Shown here piece after piece: positions 1 through 6,283 of a stretch of 6,682 nt of DNA (position 1 is its first letter; every line of letters starts with the position of its first letter). Source of the stretch: Dehalococcoidia bacterium (GTDB lineage Bacteria > Chloroflexota > Dehalococcoidia > E44-bin15). Position numbers and translations under genes: made by a program. The stretch is taken from NCBI GenBank assembly GCA_023129355.1, contig JAGMCC010000070.1, forward strand, positions 1-6,682, written 5' to 3'. Below the pieces are notes generated by a model. That model was given only the letters and a program-made list of their open reading frames with translations. It was not told the DNA's origin and did not search any database.

Positions 1-336
1 ATTATTGGCATGAGCAAGGACCCTCAGTTTGGACCGGTGCTCATGTTCGGGCTGGGCGGTATCCTGGTGGAGATACTCAAGGATATTTCCTTCAGGATCG
101 TCCCGCTAACCATGAGGGATGCCAATGAAATGATCAGGGAGATAAAGGGATACCCTGTCCTTGAGGGCTATAGGGGTCAGGAGCCGGCTAATATCGCGGT
201 CCTGGAGCAGATGCTGCTCAAGGTCTCCGAGTTTGTGGAGAGCAAGCCTGAGATAAAGGAGCTGGATATCAACCCTATCTTTGCCTACCGCGATAGTGCC
301 CTGGCTATCGATGCCCGGGTGATCCTTGAACCTTGA
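1..336 (+). CDS. ADP-forming acyl-CoA synthetase, beta (ATP-grasp) subunit, C-terminal fragment
   Basis: This is the 3' end of a gene that begins before the window. Frame 1 is open from the first base to the TGA at 334-336, giving 111 residues. The segment from about residue 6 to 28 carries the DPQFGPVLMFGLGG...VE..KD signature of the ATP-grasp domain of NDP-forming acyl-CoA synthetases. Near the C-terminus is the ELDINP motif, whose acidic/Asn residues help bind Mg-nucleotide in this family. Family knowledge: the beta subunit transfers phosphate between ADP/ATP and a phosphohistidine on the alpha subunit, in the reversible reaction acyl-CoA + ADP + Pi = acid + CoA + ATP, in the cytosol. The alpha subunit follows immediately, so the two domains are encoded as separate polypeptides, beta first. 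Many bacteria have a fused ~700-residue version. Family assignment is firm; the substrate is unknown. The in-frame ATG at 10 is internal, not a start, because conserved sequence runs through it. Confidence 0.93.
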   Translation: MIGMSKDPQFGPVLMFGLGGILVEILKDISFRIVPLTMRDANEMIREIKGYPVLEGYRGQEPANIAVLEQMLLKVSEFVESKPEIKELDINPIFAYRDSALAIDARVILEP

Positions 337-341
337 GGGGG
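335..341 (+). promoter_or_regulatory. Ribosome binding site GAGGGGG deciding a TTG start at 347
   Basis: The GAGGGGG at 335-341 overlaps the stop codon of the upstream beta-subunit gene and lies 5 bases before a TTG at 347. An earlier in-frame TTG at 326 has only a weak GGTGAT upstream. There is no ATG in the frame until 416, which would cut off the first strand of the nucleotide-binding fold. The site therefore favours 347 and suggests translational coupling of the two subunits. Confidence 0.6.
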
Positions 342-346
342 CCCAG

Positions 347-1768
347 TTGAAAGACATCGTTGGGCGGCTTGATCGGGCGTTCAACCCACGATCTGTGGCG
401 GTGGTGGGCGACAAGATGGAGATGGGCTATATGTGGCTAAGGAGCCTGGCCAACTTCCAAGGAAGGGTCTACTCGGTTCAGATAGATGAGAAAGAGCTTC
501 AGGGCATCGCGGCGCTGGGGGTTAAAAATTACTCCAGCCTGCTGGATATACCGGATGAGGTGGACTACGTCGTCGTTGCTGTACCCCGCGCCATAACCCC
601 AGAGATCGTGCAGCACTGCATCCAGAAGCAGGTTGGCGCGGTGATGCTCTTCACCTCAGGGTTCGCCGAGTCGAACACCGAGGAGGGGACCAGACTACAA
701 AAGAATATTACCGAGATGGCCCGCGAGGCCAACCTCAACCTCATTGGGCCCAATTGCGTTGGCATCTTCAACCCGAAGATCGGGCTCAGGCATACCACCG
801 ACCAATACTGGGGCGATGGCGGTAATGTAGGGTTCATCTCCCAGAGCGGCACCCATGCCACCTTCTTCACCCTAGTGGGAGAGGTCAATGGGATCAGGAT
901 CTCTAAGTCAGTGAGCTATGGAAACGCCGCAGTTCTGGATGCCGCAGACTATCTTGAGTATCTGGGTGAGGATGAGGATACCAAGATAATCGGCATGTAT
1001 ATCGAGGGGGTAGAGAACGGGAGACGATTCTTTTGCTGCTTAAGGAAGATCGCCCGGCGTAAGCCGGTGCTCATCTGGAAGGGGGGAGGGACCGAGGAGG
1101 GAACCAGAGCCACAGCTTCACACACTGCCTCTTTAGCCGGGCCACCGCTACTTTGGGATGCCCTGATCAAGCAATGTGGGGCGATCAAAGTAGATAATCT
1201 CGATGAAATGGTCGACACGATACAGGCATTGCTTTACGCCAAGCCGACCACCGGGAACAGAGTGGGGCTAGCCGCCATGACCGGAGGGCAATCTGTGGTG
1301 ATCACCGATGCCTTTGCCAGGGCAGGGTTTGAGGTCCCGCTGCTCACCGAGCGGTCCTACCGGGAATTTGCCTCCTTCTTCAATACTATCGGCTCAAGCT
1401 ACCAAAATCCACTCGATATTAGCTCCAATCTCCCCCATCTAGATCGCATTATAAGGTGTCTTGATATCCTCAATGATGATGAGAGTATCGACGTCGTAGT
1501 TCTGGATCTCCCGGTAGTTTTCATGACGCGCATCTCATGGCACATCCCCGGTTTTTTCGACGATCTGATCGATGCCCTAGCCCTTTATAAAGAAAGGTCT
1601 CCTAAACCCCTGCTCGCCATCCTCATCTCCGCCCATGCGGAGAGCGAGGCCATTCAGGCCAGAAAGAAGCTAGTGGCGAGGGGCATCCCCAGCTTCCCCA
1701 GCTTCGAGAGGGGGGCTAACGCCCTAAAGAAAGTTGTGTCCTACTGTAAAAGCACTGCCCCGCAATAA
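347..1768 (+). CDS. ADP-forming acyl-CoA synthetase, alpha (CoA-binding, phosphohistidine) subunit
   Basis: The protein has 473 residues if TTG 347 is the start, or 480 from TTG 326. Numbering here is from 347. Residues ~8-140 form a CoA-binding Rossmann domain, starting NPRSVAVVGD and ending near LIGPNCVGIFNP. Residues ~158-295 form the succinyl-CoA-ligase flavodoxin-like domain with GNVGFISQSG. The loop ASHTASLAG contains His259 (codon 1121-1123), which by family comparison is the phosphorylated catalytic histidine. The usual form is SHTGxLAG, so one Gly is Ala here. Residues ~300-470 form the third, ligase-like domain (NRVGLAAMTGGQSV). With the beta subunit upstream it interconverts acyl-CoA + ADP + Pi and acid + CoA + ATP. 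It could run as an ATP-yielding step or for acid activation; direction and substrate are not visible. It ends in tandem stops TAA TGA. Protein acetyltransferase or succinyl-CoA synthetase identity is less likely, given the three-domain length and its ATP-grasp partner. Confidence 0.92.
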   Translation: MKDIVGRLDRAFNPRSVAVVGDKMEMGYMWLRSLANFQGRVYSVQIDEKELQGIAALGVKNYSSLLDIPDEVDYVVVAVPRAITPEIVQHCIQKQVGAVMLFTSGFAESNTEEGTRLQKNITEMAREANLNLIGPNCVGIFNPKIGLRHTTDQYWGDGGNVGFISQSGTHATFFTLVGEVNGIRISKSVSYGNAAVLDAADYLEYLGEDEDTKIIGMYIEGVENGRRFFCCLRKIARRKPVLIWKGGGTEEGTRATASHTASLAGPPLLWDALIKQCGAIKVDNLDEMVDTIQALLYAKPTTGNRVGLAAMTGGQSVVITDAFARAGFEVPLLTERSYREFASFFNTIGSSYQNPLDISSNLPHLDRIIRCLDILNDDESIDVVVLDLPVVFMTRISWHIPGFFDDLIDALALYKERSPKPLLAILISAHAESEAIQARKKLVARGIPSFPSFERGANALKKVVSYCKSTAPQ

Positions 1769-1822
1769 TGATATTTTTCACAAAGTGTGCTAAGATGTAA
1801 AGGCTGAAAAGGAGGAAACTGG

Positions 1823-3241
1823 ATGGCAGGAATAACATCTTACGGCGCGTATATCCCCATGTACCGACTTAGCAGGGAAACCCTCGCTCAAGTCTGGGGA
1901 GGAAAAGGGAAAGGGGAAAAGGCGGTCGCCAACGCCGATGAAGATAGTTTAACAATGGGCGTTGAGGCCGCCAGAGACTGTATAAAAGGCTTCGATAAGA
2001 GTTCTATCGACGCCTTATATTTTGCTACCACCACCCCTCCATACAAGGAAAAGCAATCGGCCAGCATTATGGCCGCGGCGTGTGACCTGCGCGAGGACAT
2101 CATCACCGCCGACTTCGCCGACTCCATAAGGTCAGCAACCATCGCTATCCTGATGGCCCTGGATGCAGTTAAGGCCGGCTCGGCAAAACAGGTGCTCGTA
2201 ATCGCAGCCGACACACGCCTCGCAGGGCCGGATACCCGCTACGAGTCTCTTTTTGGAGACGGGGCCGCCGCTTTCCTCATCGGGAACGAAGGGGTCGTTG
2301 CTGAGATCGAGGGGAACCATTGCATCACCAGCGCATTCGTAGACTTCTGGAGACTGGAATACGATAAGATCATTCGATCGTGGGAAGAAAGGCTTACCCG
2401 CGAGGAAAGCTATATGCCCTACATGACAAAAGCAATCTCCACTGTTCTGGAGAAGCAGAATTTAACCGCCAAAGACATCTCGAAAGCGGTCATCTACTCC
2501 CCTGACACAAGCATGCAGCGGGAAGTTATAAAGAAGGCGGGGTTTGACCCCAAGGAGCAGGTTCAGGACCTTATGTTCGACAGTGTAGGCCATACGGGCG
2601 CCGCACTGACCCCAATGGTTCTGGTGAGCGCTCTCGAGGGGGCCAAGCCAGGAGACAGGATCCTGACAGCCAACTACGAGGACGGTGCCGATGCCATCGT
2701 TATGCGTGTGACCGATGAGATAGGAAAGATGAAAGACCGCAGGGCCATCAAGGGCTACCTCGCATCCAAGATGATGCTCCCGAACTACGGCAAATACATG
2801 AGGTTCCGTAACCTGATGGAGTGGGAGCACGATCTGTTCATGGAGCGCAGGATGGCTCTAGCCGAGGTGTGGCGGCACCGCAACTTCTACCTCAGATTTC
2901 ATGGGGCTAAATGCACGAAGTGCGGCCATATCATGACACCGATTCCCAAGATGTGCATATACTGCCAGGCCGACGAGAAGTACTTCGAAGAGGTGCCCAT
3001 GGCCGATAAAAGAGGGAAGCTGGTAACCTACAGTATGGATGTGCGCTCGCGGGCTATCGACCCGCCCAATATCCTGGCTGTGGTCAATTTCGACGGCGGG
3101 GGGAGGTTCTACAGCCAGATGACAGATCGGAACCCGGATAACATTGAGATCGGCATGACGATGGAGCTCACCTTCCGCCGAATCCACGATGCACTGGGAA
3201 TACATAACTACTTCTGGAAATGCCGTCCGGCAAGAGGCTAA
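1823..3241 (+). CDS. HMG-CoA synthase-like (thiolase fold) protein fused to a DUF35 zinc-ribbon/OB-fold domain
   Basis: The protein has 472 residues. ATG 1823 follows AAGGAGGAA with 7-base spacing after AGGAGG. Residues 1-300 match the HMG-CoA synthase/ketoacyl-synthase-III-like fold: GITSYGAYIPMYRL at the start, FATTTPPY at 68-74, FGDGAAAFLIG at 144-153 and GHTGAA at 256-261. The position where HMG-CoA synthases carry the acyl-accepting Cys reads DSIRSAT (100-106), with no Cys. From memory, a similar S-L-R-A-G-T pattern occurs in bacterial homologues, so this is probably a subfamily trait. Residues ~345-385 form a DUF35 zinc ribbon with Cys364, Cys367, Cys378 and Cys381 (CxxC-x10-CxxC), followed by an OB-fold (~390-465). 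A thiolase starts 19 bases downstream. Archaeal thiolase, HMG-CoA synthase and DUF35 proteins form one complex with a shared CoA tunnel, and here two of the three are fused. I infer an accessory or unusual acyl-CoA role for this gene. It is unlikely to be a true HMG-CoA synthase. Confidence 0.85.
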   Translation: MAGITSYGAYIPMYRLSRETLAQVWGGKGKGEKAVANADEDSLTMGVEAARDCIKGFDKSSIDALYFATTTPPYKEKQSASIMAAACDLREDIITADFADSIRSATIAILMALDAVKAGSAKQVLVIAADTRLAGPDTRYESLFGDGAAAFLIGNEGVVAEIEGNHCITSAFVDFWRLEYDKIIRSWEERLTREESYMPYMTKAISTVLEKQNLTAKDISKAVIYSPDTSMQREVIKKAGFDPKEQVQDLMFDSVGHTGAALTPMVLVSALEGAKPGDRILTANYEDGADAIVMRVTDEIGKMKDRRAIKGYLASKMMLPNYGKYMRFRNLMEWEHDLFMERRMALAEVWRHRNFYLRFHGAKCTKCGHIMTPIPKMCIYCQADEKYFEEVPMADKRGKLVTYSMDVRSRAIDPPNILAVVNFDGGGRFYSQMTDRNPDNIEIGMTMELTFRRIHDALGIHNYFWKCRPARG

Positions 3242-3260
3242 CTGAAAAGGAGACCTATAT

Positions 3261-4472
3261 ATGAGAGAAAGTATCAAGGATAAAGTTGCCATTGTAGGGA
3301 TGGGATGTACCCAGTTTGGGGAGCGGTGGGATGCCGACGTGGAGGATCTGATCAAGGAAGCCTCCATGGAGGCGCTTGAGGATGCCGGGGTCGAGATTAA
3401 AGACATTCAGGCAGGATGGGTAGGGACCGGGCGAGGCTCGCAGCAGGTACCGATGGGCCCCTGTAGCGGGATCATTGCTTCCTCAGCGCTGCAAACCCAG
3501 TATATCCCGTTTACCAGGGTGGAGAATCTTTGTTGCTCAGGCCAGGAGGCCTTGAGAGCCGCAGCCTTGGGCGTTGCATCTAAGTGCTACGATTTGGTAC
3601 TGGCAATCGGGGTGGAGAAGCTCAAGGATACCGGTTACGGCGGGCTGGGCGAGATGTATCCCGGAAATTGGCAGCCTATATACGGAGCCCTTGGCACCCC
3701 TCCGGGAAGATATGCGCTGGCGGCTACGGCCTATTTTTCCAAGTATGGCCTCTCCCCGCAAGAGGGGAAGCGGGTGCTGGCGGAGATCTCGGTAAAAAGC
3801 CACTATTACGGCTACCGCAACCCCAAGTCCCACCTGAAGCGGGAGATCACCGTAGAGGAAGCGGTAAACGCACCGATGATCTGCTGGCCCCTGGGGCTCT
3901 ACGACTGCTGCGGCGTGACTGATGGGGCCTCCGCGGCGGTACTGGTCCCCACAGAGGACGCCAAAAAGTATCGTGATGATTATGTTACCATCAAGGGATT
4001 CGCGGTCTCTACCGGCCCTGGCTGGCTCAAGGAGAATGAAGATTATGACTTCACTTACTGGAAGGAGACCCAGGAAGCGGCGAAGGTAGCCTATGCGGAG
4101 GCCGAGATAAAGGACCCGCGCAAAGAGCTTGGCCTGGTGGAGCTCCATGATTGCTTCTCCATCGCCGAGCTTATCGCCACCGAATCCATGTTCCTCTGCG
4201 AGCCCGGAAAGTTCAGAGAGGAGTTCACGGAAAAAAGAGCCTATTACCACGATGGAGAGATGCCGGTTGATGTCAGCGGGGGATTAAAGTCCTTCGGGCA
4301 TCCTATCGGGGCGAGCGGGGCCCGCGAGGTCTACGAGATATATAAGCAGATTCAGGGGAAGGCCGAGGAGCCTTCACGCCAGATAAAAGACATAACTATA
4401 GGACTAGCGCACAATCAAGGAGGGCACCCGGGAATGTTTGTCTCCGGGATTGCCATCATCGGCGTCCCTTAA
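3261..4472 (+). CDS. Thiolase family protein (SCP-x / lipid-transfer-protein type acyl-CoA acetyltransferase)
   Basis: The protein has 403 residues, a normal thiolase length. ATG 3261 follows AAAGGAG with 8-base spacing. The N-terminus KVAIVGMGCTQFGER is typical of the SCP-x-like branch. VENLCCSGQEAL places the nucleophilic Cys at residue 91 (codon 3531-3533), by alignment with the CxSG motif. ELHDCF gives His296 and GGLKSFGHPIGASG gives His347, both expected active-site histidines. The last motif is AHNQGGHPG (383-391): the second catalytic Cys of classical thiolases, normally CGGG-like, is absent and His384 is nearby. This is common in the SCP-x/BbsB-like group. Expected reaction: CoA-dependent cleavage of a 3-oxoacyl-CoA, or the reverse condensation, in the cytosol. 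The preceding HMGCS-like/DUF35 fusion probably binds it, as BbsA, a DUF35-type protein, does with the thiolase BbsB in anaerobic toluene degradation. Substrate unknown. Confidence 0.9.
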   Translation: MRESIKDKVAIVGMGCTQFGERWDADVEDLIKEASMEALEDAGVEIKDIQAGWVGTGRGSQQVPMGPCSGIIASSALQTQYIPFTRVENLCCSGQEALRAAALGVASKCYDLVLAIGVEKLKDTGYGGLGEMYPGNWQPIYGALGTPPGRYALAATAYFSKYGLSPQEGKRVLAEISVKSHYYGYRNPKSHLKREITVEEAVNAPMICWPLGLYDCCGVTDGASAAVLVPTEDAKKYRDDYVTIKGFAVSTGPGWLKENEDYDFTYWKETQEAAKVAYAEAEIKDPRKELGLVELHDCFSIAELIATESMFLCEPGKFREEFTEKRAYYHDGEMPVDVSGGLKSFGHPIGASGAREVYEIYKQIQGKAEEPSRQIKDITIGLAHNQGGHPGMFVSGIAIIGVP

Positions 4473-4504
4473 TATCTTTTATAGAATCCAATAGGAGGTG
4501 AACC

Positions 4505-5902
4505 ATGAAAAAGGTTCGAGTAGGATCTGGCTCATCGGGTTGGCCGGACTTCAAGGATGGCGCCCTGGACGTGGCGCAGAATGGGGATATCGATTATATC
4601 TCCTTCGACCACCTGGCAGAACTCACCATGGCCATCCTGCAGAGCCAGTACGCCAAGGACCAGATGCGCGGCTACATCCCCGAGGTCATCCCCCTGATGA
4701 GAGGGCTGCTGCCTATCTGGAAGGAGAAGGACAAGCACTTCAAGATGTGCAACAATGGCGGCGGAGCTAACCCTCCGGAGTGCGCCAACCAGGTTCTCAA
4801 GATCGCTCAGGATCTGAACCTGGGCAGCTTCAAGATCGGGGTGATCACCGGCGACACCATACCCCTGAGCCAAGTAGATGAGTTGCGAAAAGAGGGATGG
4901 AAGTTTAAGAACATGGACACCGGCGAGGAGGACATCGGCAGTGTGCGGGACAGACTGCTCGCTGCCTATGCATATACCGGCGCTGATGAGATCATCGAGG
5001 CCTACGAACAGGGTGCCGACCTGGTGATCGGCGGACGGCTGTCCGATAATTCCCTCTATTGCGGCAATTTCATGTACCCACTGGGCTGGAAGTTCACCGA
5101 TGAGTACTGGGACCGCATCGGCTCCGCGGTGTGCGTCGGACACCTGCTGGAGTGCAGCAGTTGGAGCGCCGGTACCTGTTCCAACCTATGGGAGGAGATC
5201 GACTATCCTAAAGGCAACCCCGGCTTCCCCATCGCCGAGATGGATGAGAACGGCGATTGCATAATAAGCAAGACCGAAACATCGGGCGGCGCCATCAGGG
5301 TGCAAACGCTGAAGGAACACCTGGTATACGAGGTCCACGACCCCGAGAACTATCTTATGCCCGACGGTATCGCCGACCTCACCCAGATAAAGCTGGAGCA
5401 GGTGGGCAAAGACGCGGTAAAGATAAGCAGGTACGGCGATAAGCCACGAGGGAAACCACGACCGGAGAACCTTAAGTTCTGCCTCGCTTATAACGACGGA
5501 TTCATCGCTGAGGAGATCACGATAGTCTGCGGCCCTAAGGTCTTCCAACAGGCGGAAAAGGCTCATGAATTCGTCAAGAGAAGGCTGGATTACCTCGGCC
5601 TGAAGCCCAGGGAGATGCTGTGGTCACTTATCGGCTGGGACTCCCTCTGCGGCCCAACTGTAGGCTCGCCCCCACCGGATTACGACCCGCCAGAGCTGGG
5701 GATCAGAATAGCATTCAAGTGTGACACCGAGGCGGAAGCGCGGGCGTGCCGTACCGAGTGCGGCCACCTTTGCTGGGCATCGCTTGGCGTGGGCGCCGGT
5801 TTCACCCAACCCCCCCGAATCAGGCCGGTATTCGCCCTGTGGCCAACACTGATACCCAGAGAGGCCGTTCCTCTATCGCTGGAGATAAAGGAGACTAAGT
5901 GA
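4505..5902 (+). CDS. AtuA-family protein (DUF1446, acyclic terpene utilisation type)
   Basis: The protein has 465 residues. ATG 4505 follows a near-perfect anti-SD match, AGGAGGTGA (4493-4501). Family motifs visible in order: VRVGSGSSGWPD near the N-terminus, DYISFDHLAELTM (30-42), CNNGGGANPPECA (82-94), ADLVIGGRLSDNSL (171-184), GHLLECSSWSAG (212-223), SGGAIRVQTLKEHLVYEVHDP (260-280, with family-typical LxYEVxDPxxY) and IPREAV (450-455). AtuA was named from Pseudomonas citronellol/geraniol catabolism, but its biochemical reaction is, to my knowledge, not well established, so a terpene role here is only suggestive. No geranyl-CoA carboxylase genes are in view. It is shorter than AtuA proteins of roughly 580-600 residues because the C-terminal ferredoxin-fold domain is encoded by the next gene. 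The protein has 14 cysteines, three of them in a CxxxCxxxC pattern at 415/419/423, close to where relatives tend to have a GPAGGG-type loop. The stop TGA overlaps the next start. Confidence 0.88.
   Translation: MKKVRVGSGSSGWPDFKDGALDVAQNGDIDYISFDHLAELTMAILQSQYAKDQMRGYIPEVIPLMRGLLPIWKEKDKHFKMCNNGGGANPPECANQVLKIAQDLNLGSFKIGVITGDTIPLSQVDELRKEGWKFKNMDTGEEDIGSVRDRLLAAYAYTGADEIIEAYEQGADLVIGGRLSDNSLYCGNFMYPLGWKFTDEYWDRIGSAVCVGHLLECSSWSAGTCSNLWEEIDYPKGNPGFPIAEMDENGDCIISKTETSGGAIRVQTLKEHLVYEVHDPENYLMPDGIADLTQIKLEQVGKDAVKISRYGDKPRGKPRPENLKFCLAYNDGFIAEEITIVCGPKVFQQAEKAHEFVKRRLDYLGLKPREMLWSLIGWDSLCGPTVGSPPPDYDPPELGIRIAFKCDTEAEARACRTECGHLCWASLGVGAGFTQPPRIRPVFALWPTLIPREAVPLSLEIKETK
5887..5894 (+). promoter_or_regulatory. 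Ribosome binding site AAAGGAGA inside the end of the AtuA-like gene
   Basis: GGAG at 5890-5893 sits 8 bases before ATG 5902 and 5 bases before an in-frame GTG at 5899. Both starts are possible and differ by one residue. ATG is preferred because of codon strength. The site lies within the upstream coding sequence, consistent with coupled translation through the TGATG overlap. Confidence 0.55.
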
Positions 5903-6237
5903 TGGCGAAGAAAAAGATTAAGCTAATCGATATCTGCTATTACCGCTCCGGGGACAAGGGTGATATCTCTAATATCGGCTTAATGGCCAAGACTGAGAAA
6001 GCCTACGAGATCATAAAAAGGGAAGTCACCCCAGAGCGGATTAAGGCACACTTCAGGGGTTGGGTCAAGGGAGACATTATCATCTACCCGATGGACAATC
6101 TTCAATCGCTGGAGATCATGTTGTATAAGGCGCTGGGGGGCGGGGCCACCAAGACCCTGCGCATCGACCAGACCGGCAAGGCCATGGGCAATGCCCTGGT
6201 GAAGATGGAAATAGAGGTGGACGAGAGCGATCTTTAG
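5902..6237 (+). CDS. AtuA-like ferredoxin-fold domain protein (separate small subunit)
   Basis: The protein has 111 residues from ATG 5902, or 112 from GTG 5899. Recognisable motifs are YYRSGDKGDISNIGLMA (near residues 14-30), the short PMDNLQSLEIMLYKALGGGATKTLR region (typical form: P-N-L ... N/E ... LGGG ... SLR), and DQTGKAMGNALVKMEIEV at the C-terminus. These are hallmarks of the ferredoxin-fold domain at the C-terminus of full-length AtuA proteins. Despite the name it has no cysteine cluster for an iron-sulfur centre; the name refers to the alpha/beta fold. The TGATG overlap with the DUF1446 gene implies coupled synthesis and a stable complex. The two products together, about 576 residues, equal one full-length AtuA. 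The molecular role is unknown. Family assignment is strong. Confidence 0.87.
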   Translation: MAKKKIKLIDICYYRSGDKGDISNIGLMAKTEKAYEIIKREVTPERIKAHFRGWVKGDIIIYPMDNLQSLEIMLYKALGGGATKTLRIDQTGKAMGNALVKMEIEVDESDL

Positions 6238-6250
6238 CCTCGTCTGAACC

Positions 6251-6266
6251 CGAATATACGAATATA
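6251..6266 (+). repeat. Perfect 8-bp tandem repeat CGAATATA x2 before the crotonase gene
   Basis: CGAATATA occurs at 6251-6258 and again at 6259-6266, directly followed by AATA and the AAGGAGGGG ribosome binding site. It is the most AT-rich patch in an otherwise GC-rich region. It could be chance, an unstructured leader that keeps the ribosome site open, or a small operator half-site pair. No inverted symmetry or promoter spacing supports a specific role. Confidence 0.35.
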
Positions 6267-6283
6267 AATAAAGGAGGGGATTA

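Noticed and set aside
1769..1822. Possible promoter in the 54-bp AT-rich gap before the HMGCS-like gene
   Set aside because: TAAGAT (1791-1796) is a fair -10 box, but TTTCAC (1776-1781) is only 9 bases upstream and no -35 sits at 16-18 bases outside coding sequence. A secondary promoter here is possible but not supported.
3574..3922. Overlapping plus-strand frames of 73 and 112 codons inside the thiolase
   Set aside because: They are out of frame with a conserved gene and give Arg/Gly/Pro-rich translations with no family features.
3537..4250. Long open frame on the minus strand across the thiolase gene (237 codons)
   Set aside because: It lies wholly inside a well-supported thiolase with all active-site motifs, its translation shows no recognisable family, and GC-rich codon structure commonly leaves such antisense frames open.
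4473..4504. Terminator between the thiolase and AtuA-like genes (TCTTTTATAG)
   Set aside because: The T run is short and no GC-rich stem precedes it; the gap mostly holds the strong AGGAGGTGA ribosome site, so transcription likely continues.
4532..5143. Minus-strand open frame of 203 codons inside the AtuA-like gene
   Set aside because: Fully antisense to conserved DUF1446 motifs; no ribosome binding site or recognisable domain.
5899..5904. Frameshift splitting a single AtuA gene
   Set aside because: Both products end and begin cleanly with motifs intact, the overlap is a standard TGATG coupling signal, and a ribosome site precedes the second start, so a genuine two-gene arrangement is simpler.
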